NCBI GenBank assembly: GCA_030432025.1
Contig: JAUIIA010000002.1
Location: forward strand, 1-64,000
Direction: 5' to 3'
DNA: 64,000 nt
Origin: Alphaproteobacteria bacterium
Lineage (GTDB): Bacteria; Pseudomonadota; Alphaproteobacteria; Micavibrionales; Micavibrionaceae
In this document: positions 17,958 through 27,663 of the stretch, one piece after another
Position numbering within the stretch: the stretch's first letter is position 1
Layout: the number at the start of each line of letters is the position of its first letter
The notes under the pieces: model-generated
Told to the model about the DNA's origin: nothing
Database searches by the model: none
What the model saw: the letters and a program-made list of their open reading frames with translations, nothing else
Program-made: the position numbers and the translations under genes

Positions 17958-19076
17958 TTAAGCCGAAATCGGCCTGTGACCAGATATATACAGCCCATAG
18001 CCTTCCAAACCAACTACATTTTTCGGATGATCTGTCAAAAGTGTCATTTTGCTGACACCGATATCTTTCAATATCTGCGCCCCGATACCGTATTTACGCA
18101 AATCTCCTTGCGAAGCAGGCTGTGGCTCTTCGGACTTGGCGAATTTTCTGGACAGAGCTTGCGGCGAGCTTTCGCGCAAGATCACAACGACACCCCGCCC
18201 TTCTTTTTCAATCAATTCCATTGAGCGGTGCAGAACAGAGTCTTTTTCATCGCCAAGGATATCCGCCATGAAGTCAACGGCATGCATACGCACCAACACC
18301 GGTTCATCCGAACCCTGTATATCCCCCTTAACCAGCGCGACATGCTCCGCGTATTGAACCGTATTCGCATAAATGCGGAAACCAAACTCGCCGCCATATT
18401 TACTGGTAAACGGCTCCTCATGGATCAGCTTGACCAAGCTTTCCTTCTCGGATCTATACGCAATCAAATCCTCGATCGTACCGATCTTCAGAGCATGCTT
18501 TTGCGCAAAACCCACAAGATCCGGCAGTCGGGCCATCGTCCCGTCATCATTCATAATCTCGCAAATCACGCCAGCACCTGAAAATCCGGCCATCTTGGCC
18601 AAATCAACTGCCGCTTCGGTGTGGCCTGCACGCACCAAAACACCGCCATCACGCGCCATCAACGGAAACACATGACCCGGTGTTGCTATATCATTCGCGG
18701 TGCTTTGTGGATCAATCGCCGCCTTAATCGTCGTTGCGCGATCTGCCGCGGAAATCCCTGTCGTTACGCCTTCCTTGGCCTCAATAGAAACAGTAAAGGC
18801 GGTACGGTGATGCGTATTATCGCCGCGCCCCATCAGCTCCAGGCCCAAACGCTCAACCATTGCCCGCTCCATCGGCAAGCAGATCAAGCCACGACCATCC
18901 TTTGCCATGAAGTTGATATTCTCCGCTGTCGCCATTTCGGCCGCGATAATCAAATCACCTTCATTCTCACGATCTTCATCATCGACCAGAATAACGGGCT
19001 TACCCGCCTTCATATCTGCGAGAAGCTCATCAATCGAGGATAATGCACTTTGGTACATTTCAGCAGCTTCACTCAT
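17958..19076 (-). CDS. ribBA: DHBP synthase with GTP cyclohydrolase II-like domain
   Basis: Residues ~10-210 are 3,4-dihydroxy-2-butanone 4-phosphate synthase: [16 protein letters not shown], the acidic metal-binding loop, and [22 protein letters not shown]. Residues ~215-372 follow the RibA fold, but the zinc-binding triple Cys of active GTP cyclohydrolase II is not seen, and the stretch reads [16 protein letters not shown] instead of the usual VRxHSxCxTGD. The second half may therefore be non-catalytic. ATGA overlap with ribE. Confidence 0.92.
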   Translation of the reverse strand: MSEAAEMYQSALSSIDELLADMKAGKPVILVDDEDRENEGDLIIAAEMATAENINFMAKDGRGLICLPMERAMVERLGLELMGRGDNTHHRTAFTVSIEAKEGVTTGISAADRATTIKAAIDPQSTANDIATPGHVFPLMARDGGVLVRAGHTEAAVDLAKMAGFSGAGVICEIMNDDGTMARLPDLVGFAQKHALKIGTIEDLIAYRSEKESLVKLIHEEPFTSKYGGEFGFRIYANTVQYAEHVALVKGDIQGSDEPVLVRMHAVDFMADILGDEKDSVLHRSMELIEKEGRGVVVILRESSPQALSRKFAKSEEPQPASQGDLRKYGIGAQILKDIGVSKMTLLTDHPKNVVGLEGYGLYISGHRPISA

Positions 19077-19675
19077 GCGGCAGCCTCCCCCTCGAATTGA
19101 AGAGCTCTGGCTACGTACCGCGCCAGCATATCAATCTCGATATTGATCATGTCGTCTTCCTTCAGTTCAGCCAATGTTGTTTTCTCCCAAGTATGGGGAA
19201 TGATGTTCACGCCGAACATATCACCTTCAACCTCATTCACCGTCAGGGAAATGCCGTTCAACGCCACCGAGCCTTTCGGTGCAATGAATTTCGACAGCTC
19301 TGCTGGCACCTGAATTTTCAAACGGTATGAATCGCCGTCTTGCGTTACGGACTTTAGTACCGCAAGTCCATCGACATGGCCCGACACAATATGCCCGCCC
19401 ATTTCATCACCGAGCTTCAATGACGGTTCAATGTTAACCGAATAACCTTCTTCCCATTGCCCGATAACGGTTTTAGACAGGCTTTCGGCTGAAACATCAA
19501 CCGCAAACCAGTTATCGCCTTTCTCAACCACCGTCAGGCAGCACCCCGAGCACGCAATTGATGCGCCAAGCGGCGTGGCGGACAAATCCAGCCCCGTTTT
19601 AATGACAATCCGCCAATCGCCCGATTTCTCGATCGACTGTATGGTGCCGATATCTTGTATGATGCCCGTAAACAT
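19073..19675 (-). CDS. ribE: Riboflavin synthase alpha chain
   Basis: Riboflavin synthase dismutates two lumazines to riboflavin. The 200-residue product begins [12 protein letters not shown], the family opening, and shows the two tandem lumazine-binding barrels, with [15 protein letters not shown] in the first and [19 protein letters not shown] in the second. The frame stays open to 19702 but the internal ATG at 19675 gives the conserved start. It lies 10 bp after ribD and overlaps ribBA by ATGA. Confidence 0.95.
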   Translation of the reverse strand: MFTGIIQDIGTIQSIEKSGDWRIVIKTGLDLSATPLGASIACSGCCLTVVEKGDNWFAVDVSAESLSKTVIGQWEEGYSVNIEPSLKLGDEMGGHIVSGHVDGLAVLKSVTQDGDSYRLKIQVPAELSKFIAPKGSVALNGISLTVNEVEGDMFGVNIIPHTWEKTTLAELKEDDMINIEIDMLARYVARALQFEGEAAA

Positions 19676-19685
19676 AAAGCGCAAC

Positions 19686-20687
19686 TTAGTCCGCGCGCGC
19701 ATAGATTTCCAGTGTATCTTCGCCTAAATGCCTTGTTTTTTGCAGTTTCAGGCCACCCGCCCCCTTAATATCGTCCTTTGTAACGCCTAAAACGCCCTCA
19801 CCACCCAGCCTGTGCGTGGAAATGCAGAGCTGGAATTCATCCACCAAGCCACTATCCAGAAAGCTCTTATGAATTTTCGTTCCGCCCTCCACCAGCAATC
19901 GCGTCACGCCCTTTAGCGCCAGATAATTCAAAACGGCTCCTATATCCTTCGTATTCACAGTGGTATCCGTTAGCACCTCAAAGCCTTGAGCATCACTGAC
20001 CCGCCCCTGACCGTCCAGAACAGCGCGCAATGGCTTATGCTCAAGCCCTTTGACCCGCGTAGTCAGCTGAGGCTGATCCACAAGATACGTCTCACTACCG
20101 ACCAGAATGGCATCATGGCGCGAACGCTGTAGATGCGTATGCCTGTTGGCCAGACTACCGGAAATCGCAGTGCGCTCACCCTCTATCGCCGAAATCTTGC
20201 CGTCCGCCGAAACTGCCAGCTTGCATGTAACATATGGCCGCTTTTGCTCAACGGTTAGAAAGAATCCCTGATTGACCTTGCGTGCTTCTGCCTCACAGAC
20301 ACCGACGACAACCTCGATACCAGCTTGCTCAAGTATATGAATACCCTTGCCATCCACTTGCGGAAACGGGTCACGACACGCAATCACGCAACGTTTAACA
20401 CCCGCAGCAACCAACGCATCTGCGCATGGCGGTGTCCGTCCCTGATGCGCGCAGGGCTCCAATGTTACATATGCCGTTGCACCCTTGGCTTCCGTTCCCG
20501 CAATTTTCAAAGCGGCTGCCTCCGCATGGGGTTGCCCGCCATCCCCTGTTCGTGCTGCCGCCACGATATTACCTTTACGAACCAGCACACAGCCGACTGA
20601 AGGTCGCCCCTGCTTTACAAAACCAAGGCCGCGCCGCGCAAAATTCAACGCGGTCTTCATAAATTGTTCGTCTGTAGAAAGGGTCAT
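19686..20687 (-). CDS. ribD: Bifunctional riboflavin deaminase/reductase RibD
   Basis: The 333-residue product joins a zinc deaminase (HAEAAALKIAG, then TLEPCAHQGRTPPCADAL, the HAE and PCxxxxxxPxC zinc site) to a reductase from ~145 (KLAVSADGKISA, LVGSETYLVDQP, LLVEGGTKIH). It catalyses steps two and three of riboflavin synthesis. It lies 9 bp after nrdR in the conserved nrdR-ribD run. No FMN riboswitch fits in the short gaps upstream. Confidence 0.95.
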   Translation of the reverse strand: MTLSTDEQFMKTALNFARRGLGFVKQGRPSVGCVLVRKGNIVAAARTGDGGQPHAEAAALKIAGTEAKGATAYVTLEPCAHQGRTPPCADALVAAGVKRCVIACRDPFPQVDGKGIHILEQAGIEVVVGVCEAEARKVNQGFFLTVEQKRPYVTCKLAVSADGKISAIEGERTAISGSLANRHTHLQRSRHDAILVGSETYLVDQPQLTTRVKGLEHKPLRAVLDGQGRVSDAQGFEVLTDTTVNTKDIGAVLNYLALKGVTRLLVEGGTKIHKSFLDSGLVDEFQLCISTHRLGGEGVLGVTKDDIKGAGGLKLQKTRHLGEDTLEIYARAD

Positions 20688-20696
20688 GTTGGTGCG

Positions 20697-21164
20697 TCAC
20701 GCACTCTTTTTCTGAAGCTTTTTAACGTCATCAAGAAACGCATTAAAGTCTTCAGGTTTGCGGAAGTCCTTATACACACTGGCATAGCGGATATATCCGA
20801 TCGCGTCTACGTCCTGCAATGCTTCCATTACTTCTGAACCGATTGTATCGGAAGTGATCTCCTGTTCACCGCGTGCCTCTAGTTTACGCACGATCTGCGT
20901 GGCGACCTTCTCAATTTCTTCAATTTCAACGGGACGTTTCTGCAGAGCAATCTGCATGGACTTGATAATCTTGTCACGGTCAAACGGCTGTTTGCGTCCG
21001 CCTGACTTCAACACTGTCATCTCACGAAGCTGTACACGCTCGAAAGTCGTAAAGCGCTCCTCACATTCAGGGCAAGAGCGACGGCGGCGAATAGCGCCGC
21101 TGTCTTCGGTAGGACGGGAGTCCTTTACCTGAGTCTCTTCATTGCCACAAAACGGACAGCGCAT
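20697..21164 (-). CDS. nrdR: Ribonucleotide reductase repressor NrdR
   Basis: NrdR senses ATP/dATP and represses nrd genes. The 155-residue product opens [18 protein letters not shown], a zinc ribbon closed by [14 protein letters not shown], and continues with the ATP cone ([19 protein letters not shown]). It has the best ribosome-binding site of the operon (AGGAGGTG). No nrd genes lie in the window, so targets are elsewhere. Confidence 0.97.
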   Translation of the reverse strand: MRCPFCGNEETQVKDSRPTEDSGAIRRRRSCPECEERFTTFERVQLREMTVLKSGGRKQPFDRDKIIKSMQIALQKRPVEIEEIEKVATQIVRKLEARGEQEITSDTIGSEVMEALQDVDAIGYIRYASVYKDFRKPEDFNAFLDDVKKLQKKSA

Positions 21165-21188
21165 TACGCACCTCCTGTATTTCTAACC

Positions 21189-22496
21189 TTAAAGGTTAGG
21201 GTAAATCGGGAAGCGCGCACACATGGCTTCCACTTTAGCTTTGATTGCGTTTTCAACGTCGGCATTGCCTTCAGGACCATTGGCAGCCAGACCATCGAGA
21301 ACCTCGATCGCCCACTCACCAACCTGACGGAACTCTTCCTGACCGAAGCCACGAGTTGTCCCCGCTGGTGTACCCAAACGAACACCGGAAGTCACAAATG
21401 GCTTCTCAGGGTCGAAAGGCACAGCGTTCTTGTTACAAGTCATACCTGCACGCTCGAGCGCTTCTTCCGCACGGTTACCTGTCAGACCTTTAGGACGCAG
21501 GTCAACCAATACAATGTGACTGTCCGTACCGCCTGAAACGATGTCCAGACCGCCGTCAATCAATGTCTTTGCCAATACACGGGCATTATCAACGATTGCT
21601 TGGGCGTAGTTCTTGAAGCTCGGCTTCAATACTTCACCATAAGCAACAGCCTTCGCCGCCATCACGTGTGCCAAAGGCTTACCTTGCAAACCAGGGAAAA
21701 CCGCTGTGTTCAATTTCTTACCAAGATCCAAATCATTAGACAGGATCATACCGCCGGAAGGACCACGCAAAGTTTTGTGCGTTGTCGTTGTTACAACATC
21801 GGCATACGGCAATGGTGAAGGATAAGAACCACCGGCAACAAGACCGGCATAGTGCGCCATATCAACCATCAATTTCGCACCAACCTCATCCGCGATTTTA
21901 CGGAAGCGTGCCCAGTCAATGACCCGTGGATAGGCCGACGCACCGGCGATAATCAATTTCGGCTTATGTTCACGTGCCAGCTCTTCCATCTGCTCATAAT
22001 CAAGCAGAGCGTCTTCTTTGCGCACACCGTACTGAACGGCATTGAACCATTTACCAGATTGCGCAGGTGCCGCACCGTGGGTCAAGTGACCGCCATGTGC
22101 CAGGCTCATACCCAGAATTGTATCACCGGGCTGAAGCAGCGCCATGAACACCGCGCCGTTGGCTTGCGCCCCTGAGTGCGGCTGAACGTTTGCGTATTCA
22201 CAGTTAAAAATCTTCTTCGCACGATCAATCGCGAGTTGCTCGACAACATCAACATGCTCACAACCACCGTAGTAACGCTTACCCGGATAACCTTCAGCAT
22301 ATTTGTTCGTCATCACACAGCCATTAGCTTCGATAGTCGCCAAGGACGCGATATTCTCGGATGCAATCAACTCGATCTGGTTTTGCTGACGGTGCAACTC
22401 ACCATCAATAGCGGCCTGTACTTCAGGGTCAGCTGTCTTCAGGTGCTCGGTGAAGTAATTGCTTTCAAGATATTCGGGAAGTTTTTCTGCGCTCAT
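21189..22496 (-). CDS. glyA: Serine hydroxymethyltransferase
   Basis: This PLP enzyme turns serine and tetrahydrofolate into glycine and methylene-THF. The 435-residue product has [29 protein letters not shown], and the PLP Lys in [15 protein letters not shown]. Length and motifs are standard. It heads glyA-nrdR-rib-nusB and follows rpiB by 19 bp. Confidence 0.97.
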   Translation of the reverse strand: MSAEKLPEYLESNYFTEHLKTADPEVQAAIDGELHRQQNQIELIASENIASLATIEANGCVMTNKYAEGYPGKRYYGGCEHVDVVEQLAIDRAKKIFNCEYANVQPHSGAQANGAVFMALLQPGDTILGMSLAHGGHLTHGAAPAQSGKWFNAVQYGVRKEDALLDYEQMEELAREHKPKLIIAGASAYPRVIDWARFRKIADEVGAKLMVDMAHYAGLVAGGSYPSPLPYADVVTTTTHKTLRGPSGGMILSNDLDLGKKLNTAVFPGLQGKPLAHVMAAKAVAYGEVLKPSFKNYAQAIVDNARVLAKTLIDGGLDIVSGGTDSHIVLVDLRPKGLTGNRAEEALERAGMTCNKNAVPFDPEKPFVTSGVRLGTPAGTTRGFGQEEFRQVGEWAIEVLDGLAANGPEGNADVENAIKAKVEAMCARFPIYPNL

Positions 22497-22515
22497 TGTT
22501 CAATCGTCCTTTCAA

Positions 22516-22941
22516 TTAGCCTAATTTTTCAACCCGGCGGGCATGGCGTCCGCCTTCGAAGTCTGTCGTTAAAAACATCTGTACGATGTCAAAAGCTGTC
22601 TCGGGGCCTGTAACCCGTGCGCCGAGGGCCAAGACATTGGCATCATTATGCTGTCTCGTCAATCGTGCCATAGTCGTGTCTGTACATAGGGCTGCGCGAA
22701 CAGCTGGGCTGCGGTTCGCCGCGATGGAAATGCCGATTCCGGTACCGCAAATAAGAATACCGCGCTCGACATCACCCTTCTCGATTGCCTCAATCATGGC
22801 TTTTCCGAATTCGGGGTAATCAACCGATTCTTCTGAATTCGTACCGAGATCCATCCACTCGAACGAAGAGAACCGCTCTTTTATAGCTTCTTTTAGAGAA
22901 TATCCGCCGTGATCACAGGCAATGGCAATTTTTTCAATCAT
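22516..22941 (-). CDS. rpiB: Ribose-5-phosphate isomerase B
   Basis: RpiB interconverts ribose-5-P and ribulose-5-P. The 141-residue product has IAIACDHGGYSLKEAI (catalytic-site Asp/His), GILICGTGIGISIAANR with the catalytic Cys, and ARLTRQHNDANVLALGAR. The ATG at 22941 is chosen over 22947 because MIEKIAIACDHGG is the family start. rpiB before glyA is a common alphaproteobacterial order. Confidence 0.93.
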   Translation of the reverse strand: MIEKIAIACDHGGYSLKEAIKERFSSFEWMDLGTNSEESVDYPEFGKAMIEAIEKGDVERGILICGTGIGISIAANRSPAVRAALCTDTTMARLTRQHNDANVLALGARVTGPETAFDIVQMFLTTDFEGGRHARRVEKLG

Positions 22942-22965
22942 GCACATTATATAGAGTGTGCGGCC

Positions 22966-23169
22966 TTAAGAAATCAATCCCTTCTTTTTCAGGACATATT
23001 CAAGCCGTTTAACCGCATTTCGTTTCAGGGTTTCCTGCGGCGCTGTCGTCGGGCCTTGAATCGAAATTTCCGTGAGTGTCTGGACATCCATTGCCGAGAC
23101 TTTGACAACGTTTCCGACGGGAAAAAATTCGATAATGACTTCGCGGCCCTGTAATATCTCTCGATTCAT
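22966..23169 (-). CDS. Small conserved alphaproteobacterial protein (DUF6898-like)
   Basis: A 67-residue protein reading EVIIEFFPVGNVVKVSAMDV, then TEISIQGPTTAPQETLKRNA and VKRLEYVLKKKG. From memory this matches small proteins upstream of rpiB/glyA in alphaproteobacteria labelled DUF6898; the number should be checked. No signal or helix; predicted small beta domain plus C-terminal helix. Function unknown. Either ATG at 23169 or 23178 could be the start. Confidence 0.7.
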   Translation of the reverse strand: MNREILQGREVIIEFFPVGNVVKVSAMDVQTLTEISIQGPTTAPQETLKRNAVKRLEYVLKKKGLIS

Positions 23170-23213
23170 GCTAAGCATTTAATAAGACACAATAAGACTG
23201 GTAAAGGAAAAAT

Positions 23214-24401
23214 ATGGCCAAAGACGTAAAGCGCGCTGCATTTGACTGGGAAGACCCCCTACTCCTTGATGAATTGCTCACCGAAGATGAACGCATGATC
23301 ATGAAAACTGCTCGTGACTATGCACAAAACAAGCTGCTGCCGCGCGTGCTCGAAGCCTACCGTACCGAAGAATTCGACCGCAACATCATGAAGGAAATGG
23401 GTGAGCTCGGCCTGCTCGGCCCGATGATCGAAGGTTACGGCTGCGCAGGCGCGTCCTATACTGCCGCCGGACTTATCGCCCGTGAACTGGAGCGCGTCGA
23501 TTCCGCTTACCGCTCTTGTTACTCCGTTCAATCCTCCCTCGTCATGCTCCCGATCTACATGTTTGGCACAGAAGAGCAAAAAGAAAAATTCCTGCCCAAA
23601 CTCGCCAGCGGTGAATGGATCGGCTGTTACGGCCTGACAGAACCCGATGGCGGTTCTGACCCATCCGACATGCGCACCCGCGCTAAATCCGTTGACGGCG
23701 GGTATTCCGTATCGGGCGCAAAGCAATGGATTTCCAATTCTCCTATCGCCGATATATTCATCGTCTGGGCCAAATGCGACGACGGTCACATCGCTGGCTT
23801 CATCCTTGAAAAAGGCATGGATGGTTTAAGCGGCCCGAAAATCGAAGGTAAAATGTCCTTACGTGCCGCGCCAACCGGCGGAATTGCCATGGACGAAGTC
23901 TTTGTTCCTGCTGAAAACAAACTACCAGATGCCGCAGGCATCAAAGCACCGTTCATGTGTCTGAACTCCGCGCGCTTCGGGATTGCTTGGGGCGTTATGG
24001 GCGCAGCGGAGGATTGCTGGCACCGTGCTCGTCAATATGTGATGGACCGTAAAGTGTTTGGCAAGCCACTGGCCGCGCAACAACTCATCCAAAAGAAACT
24101 CGCCGACATGCAGACCGAAATCACACTCGGCCTCGCAGCCTGCCATCGCTTGGGCCGCCTACGTGATGAAGACCGTGCCGCACCCGAAGCGATCTCGCTG
24201 CTGAAACGTAATAATTGCGGTAAAGCTCTTGAAATAGCGCGTGTTGCGCGGGATATGCATGGCGGCAACGGTATCGCGGACGAATACCACATCATGCGTC
24301 ATATGTGTAACCTCGAGGCCGTAAACACTTACGAAGGAACGCATGACATCCATGCGCTTATTCTCGGCCGCGCAATGACAGATGAACAGGCTTTTAGTTA
24401 A
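23214..24401 (+). CDS. gcdH: Acyl-CoA dehydrogenase, glutaryl-CoA dehydrogenase type
   Basis: Glutaryl-CoA dehydrogenase oxidises and decarboxylates glutaryl-CoA to crotonyl-CoA in lysine/tryptophan breakdown. The 395-residue product begins [18 protein letters not shown] as that subfamily does, has [20 protein letters not shown] for FAD/substrate binding and the catalytic Glu in [21 protein letters not shown] clear AAAGGA site precedes the ATG. Its stop shares TTAA with the convergent gene. No CoA-transferase partner is adjacent. Confidence 0.92.
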   Translation: MAKDVKRAAFDWEDPLLLDELLTEDERMIMKTARDYAQNKLLPRVLEAYRTEEFDRNIMKEMGELGLLGPMIEGYGCAGASYTAAGLIARELERVDSAYRSCYSVQSSLVMLPIYMFGTEEQKEKFLPKLASGEWIGCYGLTEPDGGSDPSDMRTRAKSVDGGYSVSGAKQWISNSPIADIFIVWAKCDDGHIAGFILEKGMDGLSGPKIEGKMSLRAAPTGGIAMDEVFVPAENKLPDAAGIKAPFMCLNSARFGIAWGVMGAAEDCWHRARQYVMDRKVFGKPLAAQQLIQKKLADMQTEITLGLAACHRLGRLRDEDRAAPEAISLLKRNNCGKALEIARVARDMHGGNGIADEYHIMRHMCNLEAVNTYEGTHDIHALILGRAMTDEQAFS

Positions 24402-24802
24402 AGCTCGGTCTGCGGAGCTCCGCTATCGAGTCGCTCGCCATTGTCCTCAGCCTTAATAGACGCCAGAACCTCACGCGGGCTTTCGCCGTCTAACAAACGC
24501 TCGATTACATCCTGCTTCATACGAAACCGTTCATAGGCATGATCGTGCGTATTGCCGTCCGCCTCACATGTTTCAACAAACTCTCTGACAGCATTAAGTG
24601 ATAATTGTCGAACTTGTGCTTTATCACTAGAGGGTAAGCTTTCCCGCCCCTCTACAATTGCATCGACCTTGTCCAATATACTGTTGAAAAAGATATAAGG
24701 CTCACCACCCGTCTGCTGCGGGGTCTGCGGATACGATGCCGCGCGGATCTCGTTAACGTAATTACGAATAGCTTCAAACGTAAAAAGCGCCGGCAACGAC
24801 AA
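24398..24802 (-). CDS. Hypothetical protein downstream of marR
   Basis: A 134-residue acidic, helical, soluble product with no recognised domain ([40 protein letters not shown]). The best available start is TTG; a stop precedes it in frame. In another frame an ATG seven bases after the marR stop runs 20 codons across the same place, so a frameshift at the 5' end is possible. It lies 40 bp after the MarR gene and shares a palindromic TTAA stop with gcdH. Confidence 0.5.
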   Translation of the reverse strand: MSLPALFTFEAIRNYVNEIRAASYPQTPQQTGGEPYIFFNSILDKVDAIVEGRESLPSSDKAQVRQLSLNAVREFVETCEADGNTHDHAYERFRMKQDVIERLLDGESPREVLASIKAEDNGERLDSGAPQTEL

Positions 24803-24842
24803 TGCCGTTGACGTTATCTGCGGACTGATCTGTCATTGAAAA

Positions 24843-25304
24843 TTAAAAGCCGGCGGCAAAGTTGGTTTGCTGTGCCCAGAAACGCTCAAGCATTTTCATG
24901 GTCTCACTGACTTCGTTCAAACGGTCATCAGTAAGGTCAGAGCCTTCAATCTCCGCCTCATGGCGTTTGAACATGTCGGAAATAGCGTTCTTAAGATCCA
25001 AACCTTTGTCAGACAACTTCACGCGTATCGAACGTTTGTCATGAACTGAGCGTTCCTGCACCAAATAGCCGTTCTCGACCATCTTCTTCACATTGTAAGA
25101 TACGTTGGAGCCAAGATAATACCCGCGGATTGTCAATTCACCGACGGTCATCTCATCATCACCGATATTGTACAAAATCATACTCTGCACGTTGTTGATG
25201 TCCTGAATGCCCTTCTTATCCAACTCCACCTTCAAAACGTCCAGAAAATGACGGTGAAGGCGCTCAATCAGTTGAATGGCTTCATAATAGGGAGTTGTAA
25301 TCAC
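24843..25304 (-). CDS. MarR-family winged-helix regulator
   Basis: A 153-residue protein with the MarR order of elements: an N-terminal dimer helix, MTVGELTIRGYYLGSNVSYN as the helix-turn-helix, then VENGYLVQERSVHDKRSIRV as the wing. From memory it resembles the LdtR group of alphaproteobacteria, which controls an L,D-transpeptidase gene. An L,D-transpeptidase gene is present at 42110-43801, but not adjacent. GTG start with a GGAG site. Target and ligand unknown. Confidence 0.87.
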   Translation of the reverse strand: MITTPYYEAIQLIERLHRHFLDVLKVELDKKGIQDINNVQSMILYNIGDDEMTVGELTIRGYYLGSNVSYNVKKMVENGYLVQERSVHDKRSIRVKLSDKGLDLKNAISDMFKRHEAEIEGSDLTDDRLNEVSETMKMLERFWAQQTNFAAGF

Positions 25305-25403
25305 GAATTTGGCTCCAAAACTTGAGTGAATTATATGTTTATATCAGTCTGTTAGTGTGAATTGATGTGAAGTGCAGGTCAAGACTTTATAAACGGCGAT
25401 AGA

Positions 25404-26486
25404 TTAAAATATTTCGACATCAGATAAATCATATCCCGTCGAAGTAAAATAACCTTTAACAGCATCTTCATCTATTTTCTCAATATCTTGCGGGAACCAA
25501 TTGGGTTTATTGTCTTTATCGATTAACCGCGCACGAATACCTTCATACATATCGCTTTGTTTGACGAAATGTTGGACAAGAATAAAGTCTTGGGCAATGA
25601 CCTCGTCAAAACTCATACCACCTACAGTCCTAATGCATTCCGATACGATTTTCAGGCTTGTCGGTGAAACAGATCGCAAAACAGCAATTATGTCCTTGGC
25701 CTCTTCTGAACCATCATCTTCGAGGGCCGCAATAACCTCAGCAACACAAGTATTCGCAAAAGCTTTCTCAATCAATTCAGCGTTGGGCAGCGGTTCTGAA
25801 ACGACCACACCATCAAGAGCAGCCTTCAGCGCAGCCTCAAAATCAGCCTCATCCAAAACACCATGAACAGCCGAGACAACAGCATCCTCATTTACATCAT
25901 CAAGATAAATATCGCCTAACCCAAGGGCCACGGCTTGCTTGCCGTTAACGGAATCCCCCGTCAAAGCCATATAACGGCCATAATGGTGAGGACATTGATT
26001 AAGATGATACATACCACCGATATCGGGGAAAAAACCGATGATCACTTCGGGCATAGCCATCATAGTGCGATCGCCGCAAATCCTGACATTGCAATGCCCG
26101 GCAATACCGTAACCGCCGCCCATAGTAATACCATCCATGATCGATACGGTCGGTTTGGGGTAATTGAAAATTTGTTTGTTTAGTGAATATTCTTCGGCAA
26201 AAAATAACAGAGGAACACGCGGGCTCACAGCACCTCTTCGCGAATCCATACCGGCACTGTAAAAAGCTTTGATATCACCGCCCGAGCAAAAAGCACGGTC
26301 ACCGGTACCCATAAAAACGACAGCCTTAACATCATTATTGCTCTGCCAATGATGCAGGGCCGCTGCAATCTGTCGGATCATATCAAGCGACAGCGCATTC
26401 AAAGCCTTTGGTCTGTTCAAGGTAATCAACCCCAGACCATCACGCGTTTCAATAATAACTTCGTTTTCGGGAAATTCTTGATCCAT
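25404..26486 (-). CDS. 3-hydroxyisobutyryl-CoA hydrolase (crotonase fold)
   Basis: The 360-residue product is a long crotonase: ITLNRPKALNALSLDM, then AFCSGGDIKAFYSAG (oxyanion hole), the MDGITMGGGYGIAGH stretch and PEVIIGFFPDIGG with the acidic residue used by HIBYL-CoA hydrolases. The C-terminal extension (VRARLIDKDNKPNWFP-like, here GIRARLIDKDNKPNWFPQD) is the mark of this group rather than plain enoyl-CoA hydratase. Role: valine catabolism. It is divergent from hemB with 45 bp between starts. Confidence 0.9.
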   Translation of the reverse strand: MDQEFPENEVIIETRDGLGLITLNRPKALNALSLDMIRQIAAALHHWQSNNDVKAVVFMGTGDRAFCSGGDIKAFYSAGMDSRRGAVSPRVPLLFFAEEYSLNKQIFNYPKPTVSIMDGITMGGGYGIAGHCNVRICGDRTMMAMPEVIIGFFPDIGGMYHLNQCPHHYGRYMALTGDSVNGKQAVALGLGDIYLDDVNEDAVVSAVHGVLDEADFEAALKAALDGVVVSEPLPNAELIEKAFANTCVAEVIAALEDDGSEEAKDIIAVLRSVSPTSLKIVSECIRTVGGMSFDEVIAQDFILVQHFVKQSDMYEGIRARLIDKDNKPNWFPQDIEKIDEDAVKGYFTSTGYDLSDVEIF

Positions 26487-26531
26487 GGTGGATTAGAGCC
26501 TATTTATGTCCAAAAGAAATATGGTGACACG

Positions 26532-27581
26532 ATGAAACAACATTCAAACAATACGGCAAGCCCGACTGCGGAGCAAGCATCAGAAAAAAATACTGCACCC
26601 GGCTATCCCCAGACCCGTATGCGCCGATTGCGCGGCTCCACGTGGATGCGCGGCATGGTTGCGGAAAATGAACTTAAACCTGCTGACCTGATCTGGCCGG
26701 CGTTTATTCTCGAAGATGCGGATAAAGTCGAACCCGTATCAACCATGCCGGGCGTTGAAAGGCTGGGCATCGAAAAACTCGTCACAAAAGCACAAGAGGC
26801 ACAGGAACTAGGAGTTTCCGCTATTGCGCTATTCCCCGTCGTCCCACCATCGAAAAAGACCGACCGTGGTGACGAAAGCGTGAATCCCATGAACCTGATC
26901 TGCAACGCGGTCAAGCGCATCAGAGACGCAGCCCCTGATATAGGCATCATTACAGACGTCGCACTTGATCCTTACACGACCCATGGTCACGACGGAATTT
27001 TGCACGATGACAAGATCGCAAACGACGAGACAGTCGAAATACTATGCGAGCAAGCCCTGAACCAAGCACGCGCAGGTGCGGACATCATCGCCCCCTCCGA
27101 CATGATGGACGGGCGCGTAGGTGCCATTCGCAAGGCACTGGACAATGAAGGTTTCGAGGACGTCGCCATCATGTCATACGCAGCGAAATATGCGTCATGC
27201 TTCTACGGTCCGTTTCGTGACGCCGTTGGTTCAAAAGCCGCACTGAAAGGTGATAAGAAGACATATCAAATGAACCCCGCCAACAGCGATGAAGCGCTAC
27301 GTGAAGTCGAACTGGATATTCGTGAAGGTGCAGACATGGTCATGGTCAAGCCGGGTATGCCCTATTTGGACATCGTCCGCCGCGTGAAAGAAAAGTTCAG
27401 CGTCCCGACCTTTGCTTACCAAGTCAGCGGTGAATACGCCATGCTAAGGCATGCAGCAAACGAAGGCTGTTTCGACTTCGACACGGCTCTGATGGAAAGC
27501 TTACTTGGCTTTAAGCGCGCAGGATGCAATGGAATTCTGTCCTACGGCGCCATAGACGCGGCAAAGCTGCTGAAAGCCTAG
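26532..27581 (+). CDS. hemB: Delta-aminolevulinic acid dehydratase, Mg-type
   Basis: HemB condenses two 5-aminolevulinates to porphobilinogen for heme. The 349-residue product has both Schiff-base lysines: Lys219 in YAAKYASCFYGPFRDA and Lys273 in MVMVKPGMPYLDIV. The metal loop reads DVALDPYTTHGHDGI, with Asp instead of the zinc-binding Cys, so it is a Mg/no-zinc type typical of alphaproteobacteria. The frame is open from 26349, but the ATG at 26532 gives family length with a ~28-residue low-complexity lead. Confidence 0.95.
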   Translation: MKQHSNNTASPTAEQASEKNTAPGYPQTRMRRLRGSTWMRGMVAENELKPADLIWPAFILEDADKVEPVSTMPGVERLGIEKLVTKAQEAQELGVSAIALFPVVPPSKKTDRGDESVNPMNLICNAVKRIRDAAPDIGIITDVALDPYTTHGHDGILHDDKIANDETVEILCEQALNQARAGADIIAPSDMMDGRVGAIRKALDNEGFEDVAIMSYAAKYASCFYGPFRDAVGSKAALKGDKKTYQMNPANSDEALREVELDIREGADMVMVKPGMPYLDIVRRVKEKFSVPTFAYQVSGEYAMLRHAANEGCFDFDTALMESLLGFKRAGCNGILSYGAIDAAKLLKA

Positions 27582-27663
27582 AAGCATTGCAAAACAAGCG
27601 GGTGCGCGAGAAGCGTTTTTCGGGTATTCTATATGTTCGATACTTTCGTCCAGCTGATCCCGC

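Noticed and set aside
20688-20696. FMN riboswitch upstream of the riboflavin genes
   Set aside because: The gaps between glyA, nrdR, ribD, ribE and ribBA are a few bases, with no room for the element.
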